Positions 1-11,189 of a stretch of DNA of 64,000 nt are shown in pieces. Under the pieces are notes generated by a model. That model ran no database searches. It was given only the letters and a program-made list of their open reading frames with translations, and was not told where the DNA came from. Both the position numbers and the translations under genes were made by a program. Every line of letters begins with the position of its first letter. Within the stretch, counting starts at the first letter, position 1. Source of the stretch: Branchiostoma floridae (taxonomy: Eukaryota > Chordata > Leptocardii > Amphioxiformes > Branchiostomatidae); contig NC_049981.1 in the NCBI RefSeq assembly GCF_000003815.2, forward strand, positions 6,252,951 to 6,316,950. The letters run 5' to 3'.

Positions 1-423
1 TATGGATTGATTACAAGTGGAACAAATTAGTAAATGGCCATTTTTACCAGGGTGTGCCCCCTCAGTGATGGATGTCACCCATGCTATAAATACTAACAGC
101 ACTGACAGATGAGAATCCATAGATGGATGGTACAGGAATTAGGACAGGCCTTATGGAACAGAGCTATGAATATCATAAGCTTAGGGACATGTGCTGGTAG
201 AAGTGTGCTGTATCCAGTTTCTATACATATTGATGGCTTTGGCCACTCCAACAAATTTATTGTTTCTCATACTAACCAAGGATGGACCTTATGGTTATAC
301 TTATTGTGTGGTTGTTCGAAGAGTCGCAGCTTATCTTTGATACAGTCCCTTGATGGAAAAAATATGCCCAATTCTTACATATTATCAATTGAAATACATG
401 TGTCTGGAAATGCACTTAAATAC

Positions 424-630
424 ATGTAGTCATTTGATTTTGTGGTAGGGGGAAAATGAAGTGTTTCGCGGTGGTTATGAGTTTGCGGTAGCACTATATT
501 TAGTCACATACTGTAATACATTTTGTATTAATAATAGACAAATTTTGCGATGGTTTTGAATTTGTGGTGATACAGCCTCGCGAAAACTGCGAACCTAAAA
601 CCACCGCAAACATGTCTGCATTTACAGTAT
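424..630. mobile_element. Palindromic MITE copy, TACTGTAAATGC family (degenerate)
   Basis: The left half reads 'gtggtaggggg...cgcggtggttatgagtttgcggtagcac' and the right half is its approximate complement, 'gcgaaaactgcgaacctaaaaccaccgc'. It ends in CTGCATTTACAGTA. At least eight other copies occur in this window (best at 28779-28990). No coding capacity, so it is a non-autonomous inverted-repeat element. The left terminus is eroded. Confidence 0.7.
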
Positions 631-999
631 TTGGCTTCAAAATAGTTGCTTGTTTCTGATGCATTAGTTTTTCTCTTTGCCCTAGATGTTTTTATTGTGT
701 CTTCTTGGCTTGGTGCATTTCTAAATTGAAATGTCGGAGAGCCGAGTTAGGAAATAAAGCGGTGTGACCGTAATCCACTGGTCCAATATCACTTACTCTC
801 CGGACAGAGCACAAGGTGAATCGTTAAACAATGGCTGTTAAATCCGTATGAGCAAAACGGACGGGATTACTCAATTTAGACCGACCTGTCTGTCCGAGAA
901 ATTACCTGTTCGATGGGAGAGTGGCTGGTACAACTGTCAATGAATCTTTTTGGGTTAAATCTTTTCTTTCCTAGATTTCGCAGGGTATACATGATGTAC

Positions 1000-1100
1000 C
1001 TCTACTGGGAGGGGTCGCTAGCCCGCTCCCTTTAACGTGCACGAGGCAAAAACTCTCAAATACGGAACCTCAATTTTATGTCCCTTTTGAAAGACAGGTG
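1000..1100 (-). mobile_element. SINE core fragment
   Basis: Read on the minus strand this holds a 'gtatttgagagttttt...cacgttaaaggg' core that matches the cores of the elements at 9540-9732 and 46097-46612. No tRNA-like head is attached. It is a short relic of the same SINE family. Confidence 0.5.
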
Positions 1101-1130
1101 TAGCCCCAACTGGGGTCTGTAGGGCTGCTG

Positions 1131-2960
1131 CCAGTTGAGCCATAGGGACATTCAGAGCTTGTCATATGAATCTTGAGTTATATATATACAAATGCACTAG
1201 GTGATCCAAATGTCTGGCTGGGTTTTGGTTTCTTCCGCTTTCCTATCTGGTTCTCCTCTGGACTGGTTGAACTAGGTACAGAACTATGCATCAGAGCCTT
1301 CTGGAAATGTATCAGCTCTTACAGACAAATAAACTGGGACCATCCCACAGGATTCTCTGAACTGCTCAGGATTAGTGTGGGGAAAGAAATTCAGCTGTGA
1401 CAAACTCAACTTGTATCATATGTCAACATGCTATGATCTTGGGCCTCTAGCTCTGGATCAATGGTATATGGGGTTCGAATCTCTGTTTTGCCCTTGGAAT
1501 TCTAAAAAAAACTGCATCAGTCCTCTGTTTAGGAGAGCCAAGCACATTATATGCAAGGATATACAACACACATATGATATCTTGGGGAGAGCTATACACC
1601 TTCCAAAGGAGTAGAGATTGTTTAATCTCCAAGAAGATCTATTGAGACCTGGGGCAGAGGCAGTATCCCAAAAGCTAAATCTAATCGGATACAGTTAAGC
1701 CCCTTGGATACTGTCTTTGCTCCCAATAGATATGCTTGGAGAAGGGATTTTCCTACTTACATGTAAGTTATTTACCTGAATACCTGCATTAGTGCATACC
1801 TTCTTTAGGAAGGAGGGCATTCAATCCTTATACCGCTTGCGCATGTAGCCATTTACCTTACCATCTGTATGGTACTTTTCCAAACAGAGAAATTCAGCTT
1901 CATTTATTTATTCGGAAATGTGACAAGTTATTCAGCTTCTAGTCGTTTATTTTGTTTTGATCTAATCAGAATTTGTTTGGCTGAGCGCTCAGTTTGGAAT
2001 CCCTCTGTATTGGCTGGCTTTACATATATTGTAAGTATGGTTTCTGCTCTTTATGTATTAAAAACAAACATGTAGAAGTCAATATTACATTTGAATTGCA
2101 TTTGTTTAGTATACAGTGCACAGTAGAGGAAAATTGTTTAGAGGTCTTGGCTGAGAGTGTTGGCAAAGACGTCTCAGAAAAAGCTAGTGTAAAGTGCATG
2201 TTTTTCTAACGATTTCACTCTTTTTGCAGTTACTCTCTCAAGGGCCAGTCAGGCTGTATAATGTGCATAAGCTATGTACAGGAAAATGTTAAAAATCTCC
2301 AAACAAAATATGCTCCAAACAAGTCTAACTGCTGCATCTGCTTCGAGATTATGTTCAGACTACTATATCAAGAAATGCCACCACTAAATCAGTTAGTGAC
2401 TGCCCCTCCCTCTCTTTGTTTTTGTTGATTAGTGTGGAATTGTTGCCCCTCCCCCTTCCCTGCTGTGTACCTAAACAATGGCATGCATCTGAAATGTGAA
2501 AAATAAAGTCATTATGTACTCTCTCCCATTGTCTTGTAAAGGATCTGCATTGTTCTCTTTCAATTGTGCTTGAAGCGATTGTATGCTGTGTGTATCACCT
2601 GGTTGCTTTTTGAGCAAGCAACTGAAACCAGGTGTGTATCAACTGCATGAAGCTTTCTCAGGTAAACTTTCTGTATTTAAAAGAGAGTGAGTGGACCAAA
2701 CCTTACAGTCCTGTGTTATCCTTTATGCCACTTTTGCCCACCTCAGAACAACTGTTGTGTTAAGTGAGAAAGTTTGTGTTAAAAGGTATGACTAAATCCA
2801 CTCTGTGATGCAGATGGAGTTTCAGTTTCAGTTTTAATGTTTGGACACTGGTGAATACATTTTAGCTCTGGACCTTGGATAAACCTTTACAGGTGAACTT
2901 TGAAGAAATTGAAGCTTAGAGAACTTTGTCTGTCTGATACTTTAAAATTGTATTGAAGTT
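1131..2960. other. Non-coding stretch, no gene recognised
   Basis: Only short chance reading frames occur. No exon with convincing splice sites and protein similarity was found. AT-rich, unassigned intergenic or intronic sequence. Confidence 0.5.
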
Positions 2961-2968
2961 TGCTTGTT

Positions 2969-3057
2969 TTTAATTTCATGGTAGCGGGAAAATGGGGTGT
3001 TCTCAGTGGTTTTGCGAACATAACATCAGCATGAACATTTCTGCATTTGCCATAATA
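2969..3057. mobile_element. MITE fragment, TACTGTAAATGC family
   Basis: A partial copy: 'atggtagcgggaaaatgggg' followed by 'gcgaacataac...tttctgcatttgcc'. The left terminus is missing. Confidence 0.5.
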
Positions 3058-3148
3058 GGTGCTCTCCTCCAACATTAGCGCGCTGGCTTTATGTCCTATA
3101 TCCAAAATGATACCCTTAGTGGAAGCTAGATTCTTATTACCTCCATTT

Positions 3149-4215
3149 ACCTCCATGAAAAAATGGAGGTATAGTTTTTGGTGTGTCTGTGTGTGTGTGT
3201 CTGTGTGTGTGTCTGTGTGTGTGTCCGCATATTTGTGGTCACCATAACTCATGAAGGGTTGGGTGGATTGGTTTCATACTCGGTGTGTTGGTAGTGTGTG
3301 ATGAAAGCTGGAAATGATTAGATTTTGGGCCCCCTGGCGGCTCCCCTTGGTACTGCAGCGCAACTTCCGGTTTTGCTATCTCGGTGTTCTGAACATGCTA
3401 TGGTCACGATTTTTCAGTATTAGATAGCTCTTGTGCTCAGGAAGAAATGACATACGTTTGGGCCCCCTAGCGTCTAGTTATGGGATAGCAGGGGCATTTT
3501 TGTCAAAAACTTCTGAAGAGGATAACTCAAGAAGGGAACAACGGATTTTCATCGTTTTTGGTATGTAGGTACCTTAGACAATGTTTTACAAGATAAGATA
3601 CTAATTATGCAAAATAGGAGTACATTTGCATAATTAATGAGAATATTCTATCATAGCAGTTTTTTCAATGTATCTCTTGTTCCAGACATGCTATGGTCTT
3701 GATATTTAGGTGGTAGATAGCTTTTAGCGCCATAAACAAGTGGGGCAAGTTTCAGCCCCCTAACATTTAATTGTGGAACTGCAGGGGTGTTTTTGTCAAG
3801 ACACTCCAAAGAGGATAACTGCAGAAAGGAACAACGGATTGCCTGCATTTTAGGCATGCAGGTAGCTTAGGCAAAGATGTTCATAATGATATACATGTGA
3901 TGCAAATGAGGACTTTATTTGCATAATTAATGAGGAAATTGTGTAGTTCCATTGTTTTCAATAACTGGACCTCAATACATGTAACACATTGTTGATTATG
4001 ATAGCTGGAATATAAGCAGATACCAAATATGGTAATGAGGAACTTATTTGCATAATTTATGCAAAAATTGCAAAACCACTGTATGATTAATAATGGGAAT
4101 TTTATAATTGTGACATATGTACGTTATTCAATGATTAACAACACCATGCATAAATTATGTTTATGTTTTAGTCAATTGCATGGAATTTACGAAAGCTCTA
4201 AATTTTCATGGAGGT
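3149..4215. mobile_element. 1.07-kb element with a dimeric ~290-bp interior
   Basis: The ends are complementary: ACCTCCATGA near 3149 and TCATGGAGGT near 4206-4215. The interior holds two diverged head-to-tail units (about 3390-3686 and 3687-3975). Each runs from 'gaacatgctatggtc' or 'gacatgctatggtc' through 'gaggataact..agaa.ggaacaacggatt' to 'ttgcataattaatgag'. No protein-coding frame. A non-autonomous repeat; superfamily not assignable from sequence alone. Confidence 0.55.
3180..3226 (+). repeat. (TG)n-rich microsatellite
   Basis: Runs of TGTGTG broken by TC, lying inside the 3149-4215 element just after its left end. Confidence 0.85.
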
Positions 4216-4654
4216 ATGAGGTCGCCGAACTCTAGTTTTCACTTGTGTACCTTGTTAAATACAAATGTGGCCTCAGTTAGCGCAAGACAAGCTGTATAGC
4301 CAGGTTACCCAATACTTAGCCCTGTCTGAGAAAGTTTTATGGCAGACAGTGTTTTCCCAGACAAGTAAATTGAGTCCAGCCAGTAGTACAGTAGTGATGA
4401 CTTCCCTTCTGTTCTGTGTGTAACCAGTTATTCTGGTCTATGTAAACACTCCACACTTCCTGTCATTTGGTGTCCATTCCTTCCTGTCCCCAGGGAGGTC
4501 TTCTTGTCAGGCAAGGGCTGTAGGGAGAACAGATAAGAAATGAGTAAAATATCTGAGAGATAAAGATACTTTGAGTTGTTGTTGTTGGTTAGGAAAGCGC
4601 CCTTTTCACACATGTTGTATTGAGATTGAGATAAAAGTTATGGATGAGTTGTGC

Positions 4655-4869
4655 AAAATTCTAGCCTGCAGCTGGTATCCAGCCGTATTAAAGCTTCGGA
4701 GTCTCTTAGAGTAGAGTAGAGTAGAGTAGAGTTTTTCAGTCTGGTAGGAGTATCCACTCCAGTTTGGCCTGCTCTTATGTCCTCTCGCAAAATCGCACAC
4801 AAAACTTGCGAAGAGGTCAGAAGAGACTCTGAAGCTATGATACGGTTGGATACCAGGCTACAAAATTCA
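4655..4869. mobile_element. Short TIR element with (GAGTA)n core
   Basis: The left end 'aaaattctagcctg..ctggtatccagccgtat..aagcttcggagtctc' is mirrored at the right by 'gagactctgaagctatgatacggttggataccaggctacaaaatt'. That makes inverted arms of about 45 bp around a centre with four to five GAGTA repeats. No coding content. A similar TAGCCTGGTATCC / GGATACCAGG pair occurs at 7237-7335. Confidence 0.65.
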
Positions 4870-4929
4870 GCTGTTGTGTGGCAAAAAAATATATCATAAA
4901 TGCATATAACTATATAAGACTGCGCCCCT

Positions 4930-5553
4930 TGGGCTTCCATTCTGTCACATGTTTACAGGATATATACATTCAAGATTGGCATTCTTCTATCCAGAATAAC
5001 TCAAAACTTTCCATTTATTCTACGCTAAAGGAAAGATACGGACAAAAGAAGTATCTTTCGAATGTACACAATTTCGAACTTCGTAGAGCAATTACAAAGA
5101 TAAGAATCTGTAGTCACAAACTAAATATAGAAGCCGGAAGATATTCTAAAATTCCCCGTGACCAGAGGTTTTGTCCATTCTGCCCAAATGAGATCGAAGA
5201 CGAACGTCACTTCGTTATGGATTGTTCTCGATATGATGATAAACGCACAGAGCTGTTCACATTACTTTCCACTTGCTCTAAAGACTTTGCTACTCTCTGT
5301 TCGATAGATAAACTCAACTACATTCTGGGAGGCGATAATCAGCATTGTGTACAAGTAGGCAAATATATTCACGATTGTTTATACCGTATAACCAATAGTG
5401 TAAATGACATGCTAGACCCTTTATGTTGATGTATCCATACCTATAGATATCCATATATATGTGTTTAGTTGTACTGTATTAAAGTAGTTGTTATACATGT
5501 AGACATTACGAAAGTCGCTGTACTTTTGTCGTGTCAATAAAGATTTTTTTTTT
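4930..5553 (+). pseudogene. 5'-truncated LINE: C-terminal end of a reverse transcriptase polyprotein
   Basis: An open frame ending at the TGA at 5427-5429 encodes the C-terminal part of a non-LTR retrotransposon ORF. It has a basic stretch (FELRRAITKIRICSHKLNIE), then GRYSKIPRDQRFCPFC, then DERHFVMDCSRYDDKR. That is the Cys-Cys-His-Cys arrangement that follows the reverse transcriptase domain in many invertebrate LINEs. The reverse transcriptase and endonuclease domains are absent, so this is a dead, 5'-truncated copy. About 110 bp of 3'UTR follows, ending in AATAAAGA and a run of T (about 5538-5553). Family assignment is from motif memory; the exact clade (CR1/L2-like or other) is unresolved. 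Confidence 0.75.
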
Positions 5554-5859
5554 TTTTTTGTAATACTTGTGATATTGTACATGTATTTTACACAAACAAT
5601 TTGCCATTGCAGTATGTGACTACAATGTATGGCACTACTGCGACTTTAAATCCCCATGATCTTGATACAGTACCTTTACATTCTAGCATTTATACTACAG
5701 TTATGAATATAATGTAAATCAAGTTATATTTGAAAGTCTTTCTTTCCAGGCAAATTGAATATTGTAGAAAGATGTGCTATTTAAATAAAAAGCCACAGTG
5801 ACAGTAGCTATGTAGAAATTCAGAGGGGCGAGTAAGAACAGAAAGAAACAACATCCCGA

Positions 5860-5938
5860 CTCCCGGGATTCGAACCCGCGCCGAACCCGGGCAGCCAGAT
5901 CACAAATCCAACGTGCTAACCACAACACCAAAAGCTCA
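5860..5938 (-). mobile_element. tRNA-like sequence, probably a SINE head
   Basis: On the minus strand an A-box-like GTGGTTAGCACG (plus coordinates about 5912-5923) is followed by an intact B box GGTTCGAATCC (5866-5876), the RNA polymerase III internal promoter layout. The stretch between anticodon region and T arm is too long for a canonical class I tRNA, and the T stem pairs imperfectly. I read it as a tRNA-derived SINE rather than a working tRNA gene. The body beyond the head is not clearly delimited. Confidence 0.55.
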
Positions 5939-6478
5939 AGAGCTGTTGGCGTGGTCAGTTTGGCAGCGCTAGAACCCCACTGTTACAGCTACATAACCTC
6001 ATAGAGTCATTGGAGTTTTTTACTGGCACAGTCCTGTACTTGGCTTTTTTTTCTGATGGCTAATTTTTCTGACAGCCGGTCTCCCTGATTATAGCTCTAG
6101 ATCTACACAGTACAGTGACCACTGGTATAGCACACATGTTGTTGTGACTAGGAAAGATCTCTAATTACATGGCATCCTGTCATGTTTGACACTGCCTGGC
6201 CATATTTGAGCCTACAAAGATAGGAATCATGGCACAGGGGGTAACACTACTCTGTAATCTTTGATACATGGAAGAGGACTGCTATGCAATTATGCTTTCT
6301 TTACCACTATTGATGATTTTTTCCATCAAGTTGACCATCACAAACATAAGGAATCCTGTGTATAGACTATAGTGACCACCTGTCTACATAGACCGAACTG
6401 TCTGGACCCCCAGAGTGGTCTTTTTAGGCAGTTTTGATGCAGACGCAATGTGATTGCAAACAAATATAATGTAACAAG

Positions 6479-6625
6479 TACTCTCCAAGCATAAGTCCGT
6501 TTCTGCCGATTTAGGCGTTTTTATTGTGCCGTTTTTCTTTATCGTTTATGTCACTGGAAAGCCGAAAATAAAAACGCCTGAAAACACGTCAAAACAGCCA
6601 GAGCCGAACCTCTGCTTGGAGAGTA
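6479..6625. mobile_element. 147-bp MITE with 13-bp perfect TIRs and TA ends
   Basis: TACTCTCCAAGCA at 6479-6491 is exactly complementary to TGCTTGGAGAGTA at 6613-6625. If the outer TA is the target duplication, this is a Tc1/mariner-type miniature element. No coding capacity. Confidence 0.8.
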
Positions 6626-6879
6626 AGTAACACGCTGTTTCTTCCTTGCATGCCAAAGTTACAATCCTAGCTGCTATTGGCTGTGAAAATGAGTTAGTTT
6701 GGCCTAATGACTTTTCGCACATGACCTACACTGAACTTCAACATGAATGAACTACAGACCATAGCCCAAATACCTGTGCCAAATCAAGAACACTTCCCCA
6801 ACACTCAAGACGTCTCAAGTGTCTGCCGAACAACGCAAGTCGTTCAAGTTGACTGGTCTGACACGTGACATGAAAGGGA

Positions 6880-7003
6880 AATATCGCCCAAAAGTGAAGT
6901 GGTTTACGTCATTAGCTTCGTTTTACAATCCCTGTGCTTGGCTGTTGTGTTCGTAACAAGGTCGGTTACTATGTTGGGAGTGTTGGAGGCTATACATGCG
7001 CAG
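6880..7003 (+). other. Possible first exon / promoter-proximal segment (weak)
   Basis: 'tatgttgggagtgttgg' runs into 'catgcgcag|gtaggg', a plausible donor. It would encode a short MLGVLEAIHAQ start or a 5'UTR exon. No protein similarity, and its phase does not join directly to the exon at 19333. Offered only as a candidate transcription start exon for a plus-strand gene. Confidence 0.15.
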
Positions 7004-7236
7004 GTAGGGCATAAATTTTGATAGCTAGGAAGTATTGTATGGTGTAAGGAACAGAGTTTGCGTTCTGTTTGTAATGAAATTGTGTTTAAGTCAAGTTGTT
7101 GTGTGTGGGCTTTCTACCTAAATTTGCTGCAAATCAGGGTTTTAAAAGTTAAGGCTACAATAAGCTCAAAGAATTCAAGACCCTAGGATTTAGCTGAGCA
7201 GGTACCAAGTTGGTCAGATAAAAGTCTTGTTGGTTT

Positions 7237-7335
7237 AGCCTGGTATCCACACCTATTGTATTGTATTGTATTGTCATTTCTTTGCAAAGGACGAAAGAGA
7301 TCTAGCAGTTACAACAAGTTTGGATACCAGGACAT
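7237..7335. mobile_element. Short TIR element with (ATTGT)n
   Basis: TAGCCTGGTATCC on the left is mirrored by GGATACCAGG on the right, around three to four ATTGT repeats. Same end motif as 4655-4869. Confidence 0.45.
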
Positions 7336-7639
7336 TGTAGGTTGTGTAGTATTAGTAAGGCCATTTCTTCATGTACATGTAGCTTTGGAGAACTCTACAA
7401 GTGTATTTTATGTTTAATACATCACACAGACTTGTTATTGGAACATTTTCTTTCGTCTTGAAATTTAGCTTTCAATCTATGTCTCACTAGTGTATGTTTG
7501 AATGTATTCAGTATATCATACGACATGCTTTGGGTTGGCGACTCTGGTTTCTCTCATTCCTGTGGCACTTTGTAATGCACAAAAAAATGCAGTAATGTTT
7601 GTGCTTGTTTTATGTTCACTGTTTTCGCATTGGGCACTT

Positions 7640-7764
7640 TATTTTGAACTCAAAACCACTGTGAACATTTTATATTACAGTATGTGACTGCAGTATATGG
7701 CGCTACCAAAAACTCAGAACCCTAGTGAAATTAATTCCCCGCAAACATGAATGCATTTACAGTT
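7640..7764. mobile_element. MITE fragment, TACTGTAAATGC family
   Basis: 'tcaaaaccactgtgaac', then 'ggcgctaccaaaaactc' and 'taattccccgcaaacatgaa', ending in TGCATTTACAGT. Right-hand part of the palindromic family. Confidence 0.5.
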
Positions 7765-8045
7765 GTCTAGCATCCAGTATTTGTGTCTTGTGTCTTGGTT
7801 CCATAGGAATCCATACTCTTTAATTTGAGGTTAAATGCAATTTTAATTTGTCTTTCTTTGTGTATGGATCCTTTACTTCCAAGAAGGAAGGAAGGACATC
7901 TTTTGTTATCTTTTCTACAGATAACTCAGTTTGTGCACCTGCGCCAATTAAGTTGTAACGACTTTATTGAGGCCTAATTTGTTTATCTAGTCTGTTGTCA
8001 GGGCCTAATTACCCTGCACAAGGATAGGAACAACACAGGTTTACA

Positions 8046-9101
8046 CATAGGCGGTAGGCCAAGGAATTGTCTTTGATTCGCCCGTACACCGTATCGCTGA
8101 GCATTGCCGGGGTTGGGGATTACCCGAAGGTCGGGGAAGTCGGCGAAGCCGACCAATCGGCGCAGGAGTTTTTCCACCCGAAGGTCGGCTAAGCCGACCA
8201 ATCGGCGTAGCCGATTTAGAGCGCGGCGAAGCCGCGCGGCGAGCGAAGCGAGCTAGGTGGGAAAGGCCTTTTCTACTATCGCCGTTTTCTGCAAAATTCT
8301 AATATCTAAGTCAAAACTTTCAAGTGAATTATGTTCGTCGAGTTATTTGGAGGCCATTTAACGTACAAAGAGCACATATTAGTCATTTCAAATTAAAATA
8401 AACGCCGTTGAATTTTAGCCGATTTCCGGGTCACTGCGTTACCAGCAGTACGGCGGCGGCCACACCACGTCGTCGTAAAAAAAACGCATCGGTAGCTAGT
8501 ATATTTACCAAAACGCTGGCACTAACCACATGTAATCGTTATAATCATTGATGCATTATTCTTGTAGAACGGTCCATACTTAAATAATCGCTAAAATGCC
8601 ATCTGTTTCACGAGATCTGTATTCCTAAGGAAGTTGGTATTCCTATCTCAGTTCTTACTTTCGGGTTGGCGACGTTACCGATCACGAAAATCAGACGAAA
8701 GCAGTGGAAAAAACACGGTCAAAACGTATCTGCAGTGCAGCGTAGCTTTTGTCAGCGTGTTGAAACCCTCAAACTTCTCAAATAGTACCACGAAAACCGA
8801 CAAGGCGCCTAAACGGGCCCGCCGTACGATCCCACACCACAACACAGATGATCGAAAACACCGGAAGTGGTAACGCACATCAGGGAGATCGGTTGCTTAC
8901 CCATCCAACATTTAAAGTTAGGGGAAAGGCGGCGCAAAGGATGACGGGAAATACTCGCACTAAGAAGATAGTAATCTTTGACGGGAGCATCTGAGGAGGC
9001 ATTTCCGGATTGGCGGTACACGGCGGAGTACCGTGGCAGACAGCGCGCGGCGGGGTTCCTGTTACTCAACAAAAAACACACTTCCGAGGCCTATTGCCCA
9101 T
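8046..9101. mobile_element. 1.06-kb TIR element with 8-bp target site duplication
   Basis: GGTTTACA occurs directly repeated at 8038-8045 and 9102-9109. Just inside, the left end CATAGGCGGTAGGCCAAGG is about 75% complementary to the right end, which on the minus strand reads ATGGGCAATAGGCCTCGG. An 8-bp duplication fits the hAT or P superfamilies; the CA terminus is closer to P-type ends. The interior is GC-richer than its surroundings and has only short frames without transposase similarity, so it is non-autonomous. It contains the hairpin cluster at 8105-8252. Confidence 0.75.
8105..8252. repeat. Cluster of short GAA-loop hairpins
   Basis: At least five near-adjacent perfect palindromes share a C-G-G-C stem core with GAA, TAA or GTA loops: GTCGGCGAAGCCGAC, GTCGGCTAAGCCGAC, ATCGGCGTAGCCGAT, GCGCGGCGAAGCCGCGC and a GCGAGCGAAGCGAGC-like one. 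All lie just inside the left end of the 8046-9101 element. Confidence 0.8.
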
Positions 9102-9539
9102 GGTTTACATGGAAAATCACTGTGACTCTTAAGATGTTCACTGTGTTTTCTATTTTCATGGTTTTTGAAGTGATATATGACTGCTCCTCCGTGAATTTAT
9201 TACACTGTGAACATGTGAATCTGTTGTTTATGTACTGTACTACAAAGTACAAACTGTTTTAACCAATATTCAAAACACTGCGAAAACGTCCTTTCTCCTT
9301 GTAATGCATAATTAAGCCCTAATTTACATTCTTCGGGACTGGATGCATGAGTGGTTGTAAGACAAGGCTTTCTACTTTTATTGAGTAACTGGTTAAGGAT
9401 TTCAATTACTGAGTTACACATAAAGATATACAACTTTCATACGTCACAGGTTTTTGCTTTTGAATGTAAAGGTTTGGGGTTTAAATCCATTGCAGTCTTC
9501 TCTGTTGTAAAGTTGGGAAAAATTACAGAATAATTACAC

Positions 9540-9732
9540 CTATTTCCTCACTCCACTCAGGTGGAAATGAGAACCTTGTTGTTACTAGGGACATCCTCTA
9601 GTATGGGACGTAAAGACGGCAGTCCCTTGTTTGAGGAGAGAGACACCTCCTCAACATTAAAGAACCCACCACACTTATCAATAGAACTTAGAAGTAGGGG
9701 TCCTTCCCAGTGTGAGTGGATACAACCTTATA
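9540..9732 (+). mobile_element. 5'-truncated SINE core
   Basis: 'actcaggtggaaatgagaac', 'cccttgtttgaggagagaga' and 'ttaaagaacccaccacactt' follow in the same order as in the minus-strand SINE at 46097-46612. The tRNA-like head is missing. Confidence 0.65.
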
Positions 9733-10590
9733 ATGTCCTTGTCTTATATGCGCATGTACATACCTTGTACTTTGTGCACAAAGCTTTTGTGTTAATGAAG
9801 AAAAACTTTTTCAAAAAGAAAGAAGTAAAAACAAATGATATTGAGTGTGCTGGGTAAAAACTGTGACCTATCGTTTATAGCAATAGGAAAGCATTTACAT
9901 GTACAAGTTTGGTAACAAGTTTATCCCATTATGTAACCACACACTTACAGCCCCTCCCTGCAACTTTGGACCTCTTTCAGTGTAGTCAAGTTTACACTTC
10001 GCTAATCCAAGCTAACATTTTCACTGCATGTGGTCTCCCTTCCAGTCAATAATTTCTCGCCCATTATCGTCTGTATAGCTTTTACTTGTTCATGAAAGAA
10101 AAACTTTGGAAACCCTTTTCTTTGAAATGAAACATGGGGAGTGAAAAAGAACCCCCTGACAGAATGACATCATGTTCTAAACATCGCCCGCGACAACCAT
10201 TGGACTTTGTACCTCGTAAAACTGGGGCTTTGACCTATATCAACGACCATGTATTCCAACTTTTACATTTTAGATCTACTGTACACTTTGGAATGATGAT
10301 TTTACACATGTAGAAAGCTATAATCAAGGCTGGACTACAGATACATGGGAAAGTTAAAAATATGCTTCAATCTCAGTTATAAAATGTGGAAGAAAACAAT
10401 GATACTACTAAGTGAATCTAACGTTAATGAAGTGAATGTTCCACGTTGTGTTCACGTGGTGTGTGCATGGGAGGTCGTCTGTCGGCTGATTTGCTGTCGT
10501 TGTTTGCACAACGTCAAATTTTGCTGAGTGGAGTGGACTGATGTCAGATGTTGGACCATAGTTCGGGGTCACGGTGACCAAGCATGGCCA
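9733..10590. other. Non-coding stretch, no gene recognised
   Basis: No supported exon, repeat array or element was found here. Confidence 0.4.
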
Positions 10591-10599
10591 TGTTCACAA

Positions 10600-11040
10600 G
10601 GTGGTCTGTCAAACTCTAAAGTCTGGATTTTAAACATTATTTTGGAAAAGAAGTACTGAAAAAGGTTGTACAGTTGTGTATGCATTGCAGTAGACATGCT
10701 AGGTAGGAAAGAAGTTAGTGTCATATATATATATAGGTTCATATTATATGTTTCTGTCAAATTCTAAAACTGGAATTTTCGTTGTTTTGGGGAATAGCAG
10801 TTCAGTATTCTGGTGTACCTAATGCGACTAGTAACCAGTATATATTGTGAGGTTGCACATTTGGAATTCATGGTGCGAAAGAATGATTAATGATGTATGA
10901 CTTGTAAGTTATTTAGCATTGTCATGACTAATGTCTAAAAAGTTTTCTATCAAAATCTAAGGCTGGGTTTTTGAGACCGAGGGATTATAATACTACATAT
11001 TTAAAAGAATTGAGTGCGTCCACATTTGAAATTCTTGGCA
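10600..11040. repeat. Degenerate tandem repeat, period about 150-190 bp
   Basis: 'gtctgtcaaactctaaagtc', 'ttctgtcaaattctaaaact' and 'tctatcaaaatctaaggctg' begin three diverged units at about 10603, 10752 and 10948. Each is followed by an AT-rich segment with a 'tggaattt' or 'gggttttt' motif. Confidence 0.5.
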
Positions 11041-11189
11041 AGAAACAAATTGTAAGTAATGGTTGCATGCTTTTTTGACATAAATACATATACACATGTA
11101 CACTACATTTTTGTATTTTCAAATAGAATCTACTAAATTGTTAAATTTATCAAAAGGTTTATTTTGCAGAAAGTTCTATGTTTTCTGAG

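Noticed and set aside
2887-3252. Minus-strand 121-codon frame rich in Thr/His
   Set aside because: It arises from a TG microsatellite plus repeat sequence.
5860-5938. Functional tRNA gene
   Set aside because: A and B boxes are present, but the T stem is imperfect and the region between anticodon arm and T arm is too long. SINE head is more likely.
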